In this document: piece after piece, positions 33,808 to 44,044 of the stretch
How the letters are laid out: each line of letters begins with the position of its first letter
Numbering within the stretch: the first letter of the stretch is position 1
Origin: Neisseriaceae bacterium ESL0693
Lineage (GTDB): Bacteria > Pseudomonadota > Gammaproteobacteria > Burkholderiales > Neisseriaceae
Direction: 5' to 3'
Length of the DNA stretch: 64,000 nt
Assembly (NCBI GenBank): GCA_029433475.1
Contig: JAQTIE010000012.1
Location: forward strand, 54,951-118,950
The notes under the pieces: model-generated
The model's input: the letters and a program-made list of their open reading frames with translations, nothing else
What the model was told of the DNA's origin: nothing
Database searches by the model: none
Program-made: the position numbers and the translations under genes

Positions 33808-34638
33808 ATGGGACAAACAATTTTTGTGGTATGGCGGGAATGCTTTGAGGCTTTATTGGTGATCGGCATTCTGTATACCTGGATACGACAACACCCTGAT
33901 CGTAAAAATGGCTTACTTTATCTTTATGGCGGCGTGGGTGCGGGGGTATTGGCCTCAATTCTGCTGGCCTTGATTATTTACGGGGTATTCAATGTATTGC
34001 AGGGCGACAGTCAGACGATATTCATGATCGTGATGTCGGCGCTGGCTTCGGTGCTGATTGTGCAGATGGTGTACTGGATGCGTCAGCATGCGCAGAGCAT
34101 GAAGCTTATATTGCAACAGGAAATGGCACAGTCTTTGCAAAAACACTCCTGGTGGGGGGTATTGGTGATCGTGGCGATTGCGATTGCGCGTGAAGGCAGT
34201 GAAATTGTGGTGTTTCTGTCTGGCCAGATCATGCAGTTGAACCAGCATAATGCGCTGCCCTTTCTGGTCGGGGTATTGCTGGGGGTGGTGTTTTCAGGGC
34301 TGACTTTCTATGGTTTTATTCTGACCAGCCGATTGATTAAATGGCAGAAATTTTTTACCGTTACCGGAGTTATACTGCTGTTTCTGGCAGCATCATTATT
34401 ATTAAAGGCGGTTGAAGACTGTACGGTATTATTGCTGGAACATGATGAGGTAATACCGGATACTTTGGTGAATCCTGCCTGGGACAGTTCATGGCTGATC
34501 AGTGAAAATGGTTTATTCGGTTCACTGGCTTCCTCATTGTTTGCCTATCGGGCTCAACCCATGATCATCAGTGTGATCACTTTTGTGGTTTTCTGGCTGG
34601 TGGTCGGGCTTTTATTCCGGAGACAGAAAAAGCAATGA
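33808..34638 (+). CDS. FTR1-family high-affinity iron permease (FtrC/EfeU type)
   Basis: A 276-residue inner-membrane permease with about seven helices. Both FTR1 signature motifs are present: WRECFEALL at residues 9-17 (R-E-x-x-E core) and REGSEIVVF at 128-136. These carry the glutamates that bind iron. Family knowledge: uptake of ferric or ferrous iron from the periplasm, driven together with the periplasmic partners. The stop overlaps the next start as ATGA. Confidence 0.95.
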   Translation: MGQTIFVVWRECFEALLVIGILYTWIRQHPDRKNGLLYLYGGVGAGVLASILLALIIYGVFNVLQGDSQTIFMIVMSALASVLIVQMVYWMRQHAQSMKLILQQEMAQSLQKHSWWGVLVIVAIAIAREGSEIVVFLSGQIMQLNQHNALPFLVGVLLGVVFSGLTFYGFILTSRLIKWQKFFTVTGVILLFLAASLLLKAVEDCTVLLLEHDEVIPDTLVNPAWDSSWLISENGLFGSLASSLFAYRAQPMIISVITFVVFWLVVGLLFRRQKKQ

Positions 34639-35531
34639 AACAAAGAGGGATGAATAAGATCGGTGTGATGCTATTGTGCATTATACTGCCCGCATGGTCT
34701 GCGGCTCATGGTTTGCGCGCACCAATCATCAATGATCAGAATGCAGTACTCGCCAAGGGAGATATTCCCACCCCGGTCAAATATGAAGCGGCAATTCATG
34801 CTTATCTGGCACATGTTCAGACTCAGCTGCAACACATCAATCAGCAGCTCAGTCTTATCGTGTCTGATACCAAGAAACCGTCATTGACTGCCGCCCGGCA
34901 AAGCTATATTCGTGCCCACCAGCAATATGAACGTATTCGCCCCATTGTGGCTTTATTTGGCAATGTCAATCAGAACATCAATTCGCGCGCCAGTGATTAC
35001 CTGCAAGGGGTAGAGGATCCGCGTTTTACCGGCTTTCATTTATTGGAATATGAGTTATTCCGGCAGCAAAATCCTGCTAAAGCGCATGAGGCGGCCGTCA
35101 ATCTGCAATACGAGATTCAGGATCTGCAAAAGCGGGTAGCACTGGACAGTATTGACGCAGCCAAAATGGTTCAGGCTGCGGCAGATTTTATGGAATTGAT
35201 TTTAAATGGTAAACTGGCCGGACAGGAAAACCGGTTCAGTCACAGCGATCTGGCGGATATCGATGGCAATATTGAAGGTGCGGCGGATATTGTGCATTAT
35301 CTGGCGCCCTTTATTCCGCAGGCGCAATTGCGCCCGATTGAGGCGGGGTTTCAGGACATCAGGCAGGTATTGGCACCCTACCGCCTGCCCGGGCAACAAT
35401 ATCAGCCTTTTGGGCGGCTGAGCCGTGCCGATCATGACCGGCTTTATTCTTTAGTAACCACGCAGGCTGACCGCCTGGCGCAATTACGTGCTATTTTAAA
35501 TATTCGTGTTTATTATCAATATCCACATTGA
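34635..35531 (+). CDS. EfeO-like imelysin (M75) periplasmic protein
   Basis: A 298-residue exported protein with signal peptide (GVMLLCIILPAWSAAHG) and an M75/imelysin domain. The HxxE metal motif is His135 to Glu138 in GFHLLEYEL. It lacks the N-terminal cupredoxin domain of E. coli EfeO; that domain is encoded separately two genes upstream. Member proteins bind iron for FTR1-type permeases. The start at 34635 forms an ATGA overlap with the permease gene, indicating coupling; an internal ATG at 34650 is the alternative. Confidence 0.9.
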   Translation: MKQRGMNKIGVMLLCIILPAWSAAHGLRAPIINDQNAVLAKGDIPTPVKYEAAIHAYLAHVQTQLQHINQQLSLIVSDTKKPSLTAARQSYIRAHQQYERIRPIVALFGNVNQNINSRASDYLQGVEDPRFTGFHLLEYELFRQQNPAKAHEAAVNLQYEIQDLQKRVALDSIDAAKMVQAAADFMELILNGKLAGQENRFSHSDLADIDGNIEGAADIVHYLAPFIPQAQLRPIEAGFQDIRQVLAPYRLPGQQYQPFGRLSRADHDRLYSLVTTQADRLAQLRAILNIRVYYQYPH

Positions 35532-35542
35532 GGCTTGGCATC

Positions 35543-36832
35543 ATGGACAAGAATCAACAATTTCCGTCTGAAGAACACCGTCCCTCACCTGATCAGCCCG
35601 CCAGCCGGTCTCGGCGGCAAGGCATGAAAATGCTGCTGGCGGGAGGGCTGGGTATGGCTGCACTGAAAGCCGGCGCCGCCACGGCATCGGCTAACTCATG
35701 TATACATGATTATGCCCAAAGCGTGAATGCGTTCGGGGCGCATCAGGCCGGTGTGATTACGCCAGACACCAAAGAAGCCTGTTTTGTGGCCTTTAATGTG
35801 ACCGTTAATCAGGCCAGGGCATTACAGCAATTATTGCAGACTATATCACAACGCATTGCTTTTCTGACCCGGCCGCAACAACTGAAGCCACAGCATAATG
35901 ATCAGTTGCCACCGGCAGAATCCGGTTTACTGGGTACATTGCTGGAGCCGGATTCACTCACGGTTACTGTGTCTGTCAGCGCCCGGTTATTTGATCAGCG
36001 CTTTGGTCTGCATAGCCGCAAACCGAAAAAGCTGGTCAGCATGAGCCGCTTTCCCAATGATCGCTTACAGCCGCAATGGTGTGGCGGAGATATTGCCATT
36101 CAGTTTTGCGCCAACAGCCGTGAAAGTGTTTTGTATGCACTGCGGGATATTATCCGGCACACCAGTGCACAAATGATTCCGGTATGGAAAATGGATGGCT
36201 TTTTACCGGCGCGTGATATTGACCGCCATACCACTGCCATTAATCTCTTTGGTTTTAAAGACGGCAGCGGCAATGCTTCAACGGCTGACAGTAAACTGAT
36301 GGATGAACTGGTCTGGGTAACGGCGGCCAATGGTGAACCGTCATGGTGTACCGGCGGCAGTTATCAGGCCATCCGGCTGATTCGTTTTAATTTGGCCTTC
36401 TGGGATCGGACGCCACTTGAAGATCAGGAAAATGATTTTGGCCGCTATAAGCATACCGGCGCACCGATCGGCAAAAAGCACGAAATGGACGACCCACAGC
36501 TAAAACAAGACCCGCACGGTGACCGGATTTTATTTGATTCACACATGCGCCGGGCAGAGCCGCGCGACCCTGAGCGGCATGTGGCCAGATTGCGCCGGCG
36601 CAGTTTCAGCTATTCGGCCGGTGTACTGCCCACGGGAGAATTGGACATGGGGCTGATTTTTGTGGCCTATCAGAATGATTTGAAAAAGGGCTTTATTGAT
36701 ACTCAGAACCGGCTGAATGGTGAACCGCTGGAACGCTATATCACGCCGTTTGGCGGTGGTTACTATTTTGTATTACCCGGCATGAAGAATCAGCAGGATT
36801 ATCTGGGACGAACTTTGTTTGAATCCACCTGA
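35543..36832 (+). CDS. efeB: Dyp-type peroxidase/deferrochelatase EfeB
   Basis: A 429-residue haem peroxidase. The N-terminus has a Tat signal with twin arginines 24-25 (SRSRRQGMKMLLAGGLGM), so it is exported folded. DyP landmarks are FGFKDGSGN (the GxxDG motif) and the haem-ligand region DSHMRRAEPRD, followed by SYSAGVLPTGELDMGLIFVA. EfeB oxidises ferrous iron or releases iron from haem. The ATG at 35543 is chosen; the frame also has a TTG 15 bases earlier overlapping the previous stop. Last gene of the operon; a perfect palindrome follows. Confidence 0.94.
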   Translation: MDKNQQFPSEEHRPSPDQPASRSRRQGMKMLLAGGLGMAALKAGAATASANSCIHDYAQSVNAFGAHQAGVITPDTKEACFVAFNVTVNQARALQQLLQTISQRIAFLTRPQQLKPQHNDQLPPAESGLLGTLLEPDSLTVTVSVSARLFDQRFGLHSRKPKKLVSMSRFPNDRLQPQWCGGDIAIQFCANSRESVLYALRDIIRHTSAQMIPVWKMDGFLPARDIDRHTTAINLFGFKDGSGNASTADSKLMDELVWVTAANGEPSWCTGGSYQAIRLIRFNLAFWDRTPLEDQENDFGRYKHTGAPIGKKHEMDDPQLKQDPHGDRILFDSHMRRAEPRDPERHVARLRRRSFSYSAGVLPTGELDMGLIFVAYQNDLKKGFIDTQNRLNGEPLERYITPFGGGYYFVLPGMKNQQDYLGRTLFEST

Positions 36833-36851
36833 ATCAGTCTGAACCCCTTGT

Positions 36852-36893
36852 AATACAATAGCCATATACTGATCAGTATATGGCTATTGTATT
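36852..36893. terminator. 42-bp perfect palindrome after efeB
   Basis: Two 21-base arms with no spacer, centred on TGATCA, begin 19 bases past the efeB stop. As RNA it would form a strong hairpin and so probably ends the iron operon. Same centre as the palindrome at 2824-2863. Confidence 0.65.
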
Positions 36894-37201
36894 ATTCGGC
36901 CTCTGATTATTGGCAACATACAATCACGCCAGATACATACCGTTAAGATCGAAGACGGTGGTGATGGTGGTGACTTGCCTTTCATGCTGCGGATTGATTG
37001 ATAATTTAGCAATTCATTACCATTCATAAGGGTAAATTATGTTAGCATGAAACCAAATGATTGATAACTGAACTTTTTATCAGAAAGTCATGTCAGCCTC
37101 TCTGTATCAGACCGTCGTGTTGCTGATAAAATATTGACTTATTAATGATATCCTTTGTTCCGTTATCTTCGCTCATCATCACTATCTGCCAGAGAATGCC
37201 C
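36894..37201. other. Intergenic upstream of the MATE gene
   Basis: No intact gene. A short GGT/GAT-rich stretch near 36955-36975 read on minus gives a protein-like fragment, but with no start or context. Nothing further supported. Confidence 0.4.
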
Positions 37202-38563
37202 ATGAAACCTGTCGATTCCGTCAAATCCATGTCTTTATTTGCCTTGAGTTGGCCGATTTTTATCGATATTTTATTACATATGGGTACTTTAACCATCAAT
37301 ACGGTCATGATTACCCATGCGGTAGCGCCGTCTGAACTGACCCATACCATTGGTGCCACCACAGTGGCCAATCAGGTATTTGATATTTTTATTCCCATTT
37401 TTAATTTTATCGGTATTGGTTGCAGTGTGGTGGTGGCACAATACCTGGGGGCGGGCAAACAGGATAAAGCGCGGCATGTGATTCATCTGGCGATTGCTTT
37501 TAATGTACTGATCGGCATTGGCTGTTATCTGTTTATTAACCTGTGCGGCTATCGGGTTTTGAGCTGGATGAATACCCCCGCTGCGATTCTGGATTTAAGC
37601 TACCATTATTTCCATATTCTGGGCATTTGTGTGATGTTTGAAGCCATTGCCCTGATTCTGTCTTCCTGTTTACGGGTTTATGGCCGCTCGCGGGTGGTGA
37701 TGTATGTATCCTTGATCATGAATGTGGTCACCATTCTGGGTAATTTTCTGGTGCTGTATGGTTATTTTGGTCTGCCCAAATTAAGCATCATCGGGGTGGC
37801 CTGGTCGATTGTGGCGGGACGGCTGGTGGCGGTGATTCTGTTGTTTTGCCTCTTGGTTTACAGTTTGGGCATTAAGCTGCAATGGTCGTTATTCTTTAAC
37901 TGGCGCTGGGATATTTTCCGTAAAATCTTCAAAATCGGCCTGCCCTCGGCCGGTGAAAATCTGTCCTGGAGTGGTCAGACGCTGGTAATTACCGCGTTTG
38001 TCGGCAAACTGGGCGAAACCGCGCTGACTGCCCAGAATTTCTATTTCCAGATTGCTTATTATATGATGCTGTTTTCCGCGTCATTAAGTATCGGTAACGA
38101 AATCATCATCGGTCATATGGTGGGTGCCAAACAATTTGATCAGGCCTACCGGCGCACGTTAACCACACTGAAAATCGGCTTTAGTGTCACTGCCGGCGTG
38201 GTGGTGTGTTTTTATTTACTGCGTTATCATATTCTGGATATTTTCCATGCCGATCATTCAGTAACCAGCATCATGCTGCCGTTATTTTTATTGTCGATTG
38301 TGCTGGAACCCGGGCGTACGTTGAACCTGATCATGGTCAATTCATTGCGCGCCAGTGGGGATGCGTTTTTCCCGTTTCTGATGGCGCTGATTTTTATGTG
38401 GGGCGTATCCATTCCGGTGGCGTATGTGTTGTCTTTGCACATGGGACTGGGCTTACTGGGCATCTGGATCGGCTTTGCCTGTGATGAATGGCTGCGCGGG
38501 CTGGCCAATTCATGGCGCTGGCTATCGCGCCGGTGGGAACGAAAACGGCTGGATATCCAATAA
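37202..38563 (+). CDS. MATE-family multidrug/toxin efflux transporter
   Basis: A 453-residue MATE transporter with twelve hydrophobic segments. These proteins export cationic compounds using Na+ or H+ gradients. Conserved-type features are FALSWPIFIDILLHMGT near the start, QYLGAGKQDKARHVI in the first half and GLPSAGENLSWSGQT opening the second half. It belongs to a different subgroup from the NorM-like protein at 53380-54765. The ATG at 37202 has GAGA six bases upstream; longer starts at 37145 or 37196 are possible. Confidence 0.9.
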   Translation: MKPVDSVKSMSLFALSWPIFIDILLHMGTLTINTVMITHAVAPSELTHTIGATTVANQVFDIFIPIFNFIGIGCSVVVAQYLGAGKQDKARHVIHLAIAFNVLIGIGCYLFINLCGYRVLSWMNTPAAILDLSYHYFHILGICVMFEAIALILSSCLRVYGRSRVVMYVSLIMNVVTILGNFLVLYGYFGLPKLSIIGVAWSIVAGRLVAVILLFCLLVYSLGIKLQWSLFFNWRWDIFRKIFKIGLPSAGENLSWSGQTLVITAFVGKLGETALTAQNFYFQIAYYMMLFSASLSIGNEIIIGHMVGAKQFDQAYRRTLTTLKIGFSVTAGVVVCFYLLRYHILDIFHADHSVTSIMLPLFLLSIVLEPGRTLNLIMVNSLRASGDAFFPFLMALIFMWGVSIPVAYVLSLHMGLGLLGIWIGFACDEWLRGLANSWRWLSRRWERKRLDIQ

Positions 38564-38582
38564 CAACATAAATCTTAAACCA

Positions 38583-38614
38583 TAAAAAAACAGCATGGTC
38601 TGAAACCATGCTGT
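38583..38614 (-). terminator. Terminator of pepN
   Basis: A 10-bp perfect stem (ACAGCATGGT at 38590-38599 with 38605-38614) and 5-base loop; on the minus strand seven T residues follow. It lies 18 bases after the pepN stop and between convergent genes. Confidence 0.9.
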
Positions 38615-38631
38615 CTGATGCTGTCATCGCC

Positions 38632-41274
38632 TTAACTGTGCAAAATCTTATCCACAATTTCGCGACTGTCTTTGGATAGGCTGGTTTGCTGACCGATGCG
38701 CGCTAACTGACGCTGCATCAATGGCCGCCGTTGTGGCTCCAGCTTAGGATACAAGCTAAATGCCTGCACCAGTCTGGCCGCGACCTGAGGGTTATACTGA
38801 TCAATTTGGATAATATGATCGGCAATAAACTGATAACCACTGCCATCAGCGGCATGAAAGTGGCGCATATTGCGACTGAAACTGCCCAGAAGTGCGCGTA
38901 CCTTATTCGGATTCTCCAAGCTGAAAGCCGGATGATTTAAGGCAGTTCTGACTTGTGCCAGCGTATCCTCGCGCTGACTGGAACCAATCAGCATAAAATA
39001 TTTGTCCATAACCAGCGCATCGTTGCCATGCCGGTCGGCAAAAGCAGCCAGCATCTGGTTGCGCCCCTCACCGGGCAAATGGTTGACAGCACTTAATAGC
39101 CCCCACTCATGCGTCATGTTGCCAGCCTGACGGGCCTGCTGTATCCAGTCATTGATCAGGCCAGGCTCGGCAATGATCAGATACTGCCGCAAAGCATTGC
39201 GTAAACTGCGTACTCCTGCCAGGTCAGGGTGGTAGGCTTCAGGATGGGCGTGACGGCTGTTTTGTTCCTGCGCTTGCGCCCATTGCTGCCAGGTGTGTAA
39301 CACCGGCAACAGCTGCTGAGCCAGATCCTGTAACAATGCCTGTCTGGCTTCAGTGTAGCGCAAGGGATCAATCTTTTCATCACCTTCCCATAATTCGGCT
39401 TCAGTTGGAATTTGCAACAACAAAGCTTTAAACGCCGGTTCCAAATCAGCATTTAAAGCAGCCATCAAGGCTTGTGCCAGCGGTGCATGGTCAGGCAATG
39501 GCTGTTGTTGTTCCAAAGCGGTCATATTTGCCTCTACGGCTCGATGATACAGAATCTGCACCGCTTCCCAGCGGGCAAATTCATCATCATCATGTGCCAG
39601 CAATAACATCAGTTCTTCATGACTGTAGGGGTAATCCAGCTGCACCGGCGCGCTGAATCCGCGCAATAATGACGGTATTACCTCCTGCGCTACGCCATGT
39701 AATACAAAATCCTGCTGTGTCTGATTCAATACCAGTACGGTTTCTGTGACTGGTGTCTGGCTGTCTGGCGTCATAAAGGTCACTGCCTGCCCTTGCCGGT
39801 TGAGTAAACCGATTTTGACCGGAATCAGCATCGGTTGTTTGTCGTCCATATCCGGCGTGGCCGGTAGGTGCTGTTGCATATGTAACGTAAAGGTTTTATT
39901 CGCGGCATGATATTCACTGCTGACCTTGACTTGCGGTGTACCGGCCTGACTGTACCACAAGGCAAACTGATCCAGATTCACATCATTGGCATCACTCATC
40001 GCCGCACGAAAATCATCACAGGTAACCGCCTGGCCATCATGGCGCTGGAAATACAAGCGCATGCCCTTTTGAAAACCAGTTTCGCCCAGCAAAGTATGAT
40101 ACATGCGCACGACTTCAGCACCTTTTTCATAGACCGTGACGGTATAGAAATTATTCATTTCTTCATAGGAAGCCGGACGCACCGGATGCGCCATCGGGCT
40201 GGCATCTTCAGCAAACTGCAAATGTCGTAACACGCGCACATTATGAATCCGGCGCACGGCACGGCTGGCGCGGTCGGCCGAAAATTCCTGATCACGGAAT
40301 ACAGTTAAGCCTTCTTTCAGCGACAGCTGAAACCAGTCACGACAGGTTACCCGGTTACCGGTCCAGTTATGAAAGTACTCATGTCCGATCACACCTTCAA
40401 TCGCTTCAAAATCGGCATCGGTAGCGCTATCACTGCTGGCCAGCACATACTTGGTATTGAAAATATTCAGACCTTTATTTTCCATCGCGCCCATGTTGAA
40501 ATCACCCACGGCCACCACCATGAAAATATCCAGATCGTATTCCAGCCCAAAACGTGTCTCATCCCATTGCATGGCGTGCTGTAACGATTGTAGGGCAAAA
40601 CCGGCTTTAGCACGGTCTTCGGCCCGGGTATAGAATTTCAGCGCGACTTCTTTCCCGCTACCGGTGGTATAGCTGCCTTCCAGTACCGCCAGCTCACCGG
40701 CCACCAAGGCAAATAAATAGCTGGGTTTGGCAAACGGGTCACGCCATTTTACCCAATGGCGCCCATCAGCCAAGGTGCCTTGATCAATCAGATTGCCGTT
40801 GGACAGCATCACCGGATAGCGTTTGGCGTCACCAATAATGGTGGTGGTGAATTTGCTCATGACATCCGGTCGATCCAGATAATAGGTTATTTTGCGAAAA
40901 CCTTCCGGTTCATTCTGGGTATATAAATTGCCACCACTGGCATACAACCCCATCAGGCTTTTATTCTGTAACGGATAAAGGCGGGTGGTGATGTCCAGCG
41001 TAAAGGCGTCGTCAGGTACCTGATGAATGGTCAGTTGTTCATCAGTCAATTGATATTGATCGGCCGGCAGCATTTGGCCATTCAAGGCGATGTGTACCAA
41101 TTCGGCACTGCCCTGTAACACACACGGCACGCCCGGCTGTAAGGTACGCATTTGTAAATGTGACTGTACTGTCGTCACCTCCTGATCAAGATCAAAGGTT
41201 AAATCAATGGTTTCTATCGCAAAATCACTGGGACGATAGTCCTTCAGATAATGTACTGTTTTATGACGATTCAT
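38632..41274 (-). CDS. pepN: Aminopeptidase N (M1 family)
   Basis: An 880-residue zinc aminopeptidase that trims N-terminal residues from peptides in the cytoplasm. The exopeptidase motif GAMEN is at 262-266 and the zinc motif HEYFH at 298-302, with the third ligand Glu321 in [13 protein letters not shown]. Length and spacing match E. coli PepN closely (HEYFH 297-301 there). Single gene with its own terminator. Confidence 0.97.
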   Translation of the reverse strand: MNRHKTVHYLKDYRPSDFAIETIDLTFDLDQEVTTVQSHLQMRTLQPGVPCVLQGSAELVHIALNGQMLPADQYQLTDEQLTIHQVPDDAFTLDITTRLYPLQNKSLMGLYASGGNLYTQNEPEGFRKITYYLDRPDVMSKFTTTIIGDAKRYPVMLSNGNLIDQGTLADGRHWVKWRDPFAKPSYLFALVAGELAVLEGSYTTGSGKEVALKFYTRAEDRAKAGFALQSLQHAMQWDETRFGLEYDLDIFMVVAVGDFNMGAMENKGLNIFNTKYVLASSDSATDADFEAIEGVIGHEYFHNWTGNRVTCRDWFQLSLKEGLTVFRDQEFSADRASRAVRRIHNVRVLRHLQFAEDASPMAHPVRPASYEEMNNFYTVTVYEKGAEVVRMYHTLLGETGFQKGMRLYFQRHDGQAVTCDDFRAAMSDANDVNLDQFALWYSQAGTPQVKVSSEYHAANKTFTLHMQQHLPATPDMDDKQPMLIPVKIGLLNRQGQAVTFMTPDSQTPVTETVLVLNQTQQDFVLHGVAQEVIPSLLRGFSAPVQLDYPYSHEELMLLLAHDDDEFARWEAVQILYHRAVEANMTALEQQQPLPDHAPLAQALMAALNADLEPAFKALLLQIPTEAELWEGDEKIDPLRYTEARQALLQDLAQQLLPVLHTWQQWAQAQEQNSRHAHPEAYHPDLAGVRSLRNALRQYLIIAEPGLINDWIQQARQAGNMTHEWGLLSAVNHLPGEGRNQMLAAFADRHGNDALVMDKYFMLIGSSQREDTLAQVRTALNHPAFSLENPNKVRALLGSFSRNMRHFHAADGSGYQFIADHIIQIDQYNPQVAARLVQAFSLYPKLEPQRRPLMQRQLARIGQQTSLSKDSREIVDKILHS

Positions 41275-41537
41275 TATTGTCTTCTCTCTTGATAATATCT
41301 TCTGAAGTTTTATTTTACGGCTTCTGCCTTTGTTATGGCAGTAAAACGAAGATCGATATAAAAAATAGGTCTGGTTTATGTGAATTAACCATTTAATCTA
41401 TGCTACTATTTTATGCTTTACCGTGGTCGCTGCTGTCATATGCAGCCAGCGAATACCATTTTATTGAATGGGCATGGCCACCTTGGTATGCTGTGGCCGG
41501 CATTTTTGTGTATTTATCTCATCGAGGAATCATAGGC

Positions 41538-42899
41538 ATGAACCAGCAGCCTGAATTACAACGTACCCTGAAAAACCGCCACTTGCAATTGATTGCCGTT
41601 GGTGGTGCCATCGGTACCGGTTTATTCATGGGCTCGGGGCGTACCATCAGCCTGGCCGGCCCTTCGGTACTGCTGACTTATATCATTATCGGAGCTTTTC
41701 TGTTTTTCGTCATGCGTGCCATGGGCGAACTGTTATTATACAAACTGGAATACAAATCATTTGTCGACTTTTGTGCCGATTTACTCGGGCCGGTGATGGG
41801 CTATTATGTCGGCTGGACATACTGGTTTTGCTGGGTGGTGCTGGGGATAGCCGATATCGTGGCGGTGACGGGTTATAGCCAGTTCTGGTGGCCGGATATC
41901 CCGTTATGGTTGCCGGGCATCGTATCGATTATGTTATTGCTGTGTTGTAATCTATTGTCGGCCAAATGGTTTGGTGAACTGGAATTCTGGTTTGCCCTGA
42001 TCAAGATTCTGGCGATTGTTGCCCTGGTGGTGTGTGGCGGTTATTTATTGCTGATTCACTTTAAAAATCCAATGGGTACGGAAGCGCGTCTGAGTAATTT
42101 ATGGCAATATGGCGGCTGGTTTCCCAACGGCCTCAGTGGTTTTTTTGCCGCATTTCAAATTACCATCTTTGCCTTTGTCGGCATGGAACTGGTGGGCACG
42201 GCCTCGGCCGAAACCGCCAATCCGGAGCAGAATCTGCCGCGTGCCATCAATAAAATTCCGGTACGCATCATCATTTTTTATGTGCTGGCGCTGACCGTGA
42301 TCATGACCATTACTCCCTGGAATCAGGTAGCGGCAGATAAAAGCCCGTTTGTGAATATGTTTACCCTGATTGGTATTGGCGCTGCCGCCGCCATTATTAA
42401 TTTTGTGGTGTTAACCTCGGCCCTGTCGTCCGCCAACAGCGGTATTTATTCAACCGGCCGTATGCTCTACGGTCTGTCGCAGAATGGTGTTGCGCCGGTG
42501 CCGTTTGGTCGTTTGTCCACCAGCGGCGTGCCGTATAACGGCTTACTGTATTCCTGCGCCTTACTCTTGATCGGCGTGGTGGTTTTATATGCCGATGGTA
42601 ATGTGATGAAAGTGTTTACCATTGTCACCACCGTTTCCAGTATCTGCTTTATTTTTGTGTGGGCCATGATTCTGGTGGCGTATCTGCGCTATCGTCAGCG
42701 TTATCCCGAAGCACACCGAAAATCCTGCTATAAAATGCCGGCGGGTATTACCATGAGTTATGTGTGTCTGGCCTTTTTTGTGTTTGCACTGTATTTATTC
42801 AGTCAGCAAAAAGAAACCCTCATCGGCCTGATCACCACCCCTTTATGGTTTATTGCACTGACACTGTGGCTGCCGTTTTACCGTAAACGCCTGTCATAA
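41538..42899 (+). CDS. CycA-like amino-acid permease (APC family)
   Basis: A 453-residue amino-acid/proton symporter with twelve hydrophobic segments, closely resembling E. coli CycA (D-serine, D-alanine, glycine, L-alanine). Shared stretches include LIAVGGAIGTGLFMGSG, FVMRAMGELLL, YVGWTYWFCWVVLGIAD and WFPNGLSGFFAAFQIT. The ATG at 41538 begins the family homology and follows GAGGA by nine bases. The frame runs upstream to 41400, but those 46 residues have no counterpart in CycA. Precise substrates inferred from similarity. Confidence 0.9.
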   Translation: MNQQPELQRTLKNRHLQLIAVGGAIGTGLFMGSGRTISLAGPSVLLTYIIIGAFLFFVMRAMGELLLYKLEYKSFVDFCADLLGPVMGYYVGWTYWFCWVVLGIADIVAVTGYSQFWWPDIPLWLPGIVSIMLLLCCNLLSAKWFGELEFWFALIKILAIVALVVCGGYLLLIHFKNPMGTEARLSNLWQYGGWFPNGLSGFFAAFQITIFAFVGMELVGTASAETANPEQNLPRAINKIPVRIIIFYVLALTVIMTITPWNQVAADKSPFVNMFTLIGIGAAAAIINFVVLTSALSSANSGIYSTGRMLYGLSQNGVAPVPFGRLSTSGVPYNGLLYSCALLLIGVVVLYADGNVMKVFTIVTTVSSICFIFVWAMILVAYLRYRQRYPEAHRKSCYKMPAGITMSYVCLAFFVFALYLFSQQKETLIGLITTPLWFIALTLWLPFYRKRLS

Positions 42900-42914
42900 C
42901 ATAATTCACAGACT

Positions 42915-42954
42915 GGATTAAGGCCGGTCATAGTGTATCTGACTGCCTTAATCC
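42915..42954. terminator. Bidirectional hairpin between permease gene and thiG
   Basis: GGATTAAGGC at 42915-42924 pairs with 42945-42954; an inner GGTCA/TGACT pairing extends the stem. Lies between convergent genes. T-runs are weak on both sides. Confidence 0.65.
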
Positions 42955-42973
42955 ATGTCTAAAGTCATGCAGT

Positions 42974-43774
42974 TCATGATGTCTGATATTCACTGCTGTG
43001 CCAGAAAGGCTGACCGATAACCGGCGTACTGGCCTGCGCCTGCTGGCGCGGAATGACCGGCTCAGCTTTATAAGCCATACGGCCAGCCTCAATGGCCAAA
43101 GCAAAGGCCTTGGCCATGGCTACCGGATCGCCACTGCGCGATACGGCCGTATTGAGTAATACTCCATCAAAACCCCATTCCATCACCTGCGCCGCCTGTG
43201 ACGGCAGCCCCAGCCCCGCATCAATAATCAATGGCGTATCCGGCAAGCGCTCACGCAATAACTTCAATGCGTATTCATGCACCACCCCCAGCCCCGTGCC
43301 GATCGGCGCCGCCCACGGCATCAGTGCCTGACAACCGGCATCCAGTAACCGCCGGCAGGCAATTAAGTCTTCAGTACAATACGGCAACACCTTAAAGCCA
43401 TCTTTAATCAGTATCTGCGCCGCTTCCACCAGCTGAAACACATCCGGCTGCAAGGTATCATCATCGCCAATCAGCTCTAATTTAATCCAGTCGGTCTGAA
43501 ACACTTCCCGCGCCATCTGTGCCGTAGTCACTGCCTCCTGTACACTCAGACAGCCAGCGGTATTAGGTAGAATCGGTATATTCAGCTGATGCAATAATGT
43601 CCACAATGCCTGCCCGTGCGCCTTGCCGGAAACACTTTGCCGGCGCAAAGACACGGTAATCATTGCCGGCTGTGCACCTGTTATGGCCTGTTGCAATATA
43701 TCCAGCGTTGGATAAGCCGCAGTACCCAGTAACAGGCGCCGGTTGAAGGTTTGATCATAAAGTTGCCAAGTCAT
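42974..43774 (-). CDS. thiG: Thiazole synthase
   Basis: A 266-residue TIM-barrel enzyme that builds the thiazole phosphate ring of thiamine from deoxyxylulose phosphate, dehydroglycine and ThiS thiocarboxylate. Visible features are LLLGTAAYPT at the start, IPILPNTAGCLSVQEAV, the phosphate-binding MPWAAPIGTGLGV and IIDAGLGLPSQAAQVMEWG with GVLLNTAVS. Family length. Works with thiS and thiO upstream on the same strand, though yagU lies between. Confidence 0.96.
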   Translation of the reverse strand: MTWQLYDQTFNRRLLLGTAAYPTLDILQQAITGAQPAMITVSLRRQSVSGKAHGQALWTLLHQLNIPILPNTAGCLSVQEAVTTAQMAREVFQTDWIKLELIGDDDTLQPDVFQLVEAAQILIKDGFKVLPYCTEDLIACRRLLDAGCQALMPWAAPIGTGLGVVHEYALKLLRERLPDTPLIIDAGLGLPSQAAQVMEWGFDGVLLNTAVSRSGDPVAMAKAFALAIEAGRMAYKAEPVIPRQQAQASTPVIGQPFWHSSEYQTS

Positions 43775-43983
43775 AGTTTAACCATAAAAGTAAACAAAAT
43801 ATTATTTTGCCACAATGAAAACCATTGTGCCTGAAGTCAATGCATCCTGATCAAGTAAATCACCAGCCCTCATGCTTATTCAACGAAGCCAGCCACAGCC
43901 TGACGGATAAATTGCGGCTTAAAAAATAATGGCTATAAAGTGATGACATTCTGGTGTGGATTCATGGGCTAAAAAAAGCAAAT

Positions 43984-44010
43984 GGCCATGATGTCAGCAA
44001 CATCATGGCC
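43984..44010 (-). terminator. Terminator of yagU
   Basis: An 11-bp perfect stem (GGCCATGATGT at 43984-43994 with 44000-44010), 5-base loop. Read on minus, a T-rich stretch follows shortly after. It separates yagU from thiG. Confidence 0.75.
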
Positions 44011-44044
44011 ACGTATGCCCTGTATTCAGGCCGGCAGTATCCGC

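Noticed and set aside
41400..41537. 46-residue N-terminal extension of the CycA-like permease
   Set aside because: No match to the family; a good ribosome-binding site and family homology both begin at 41538.
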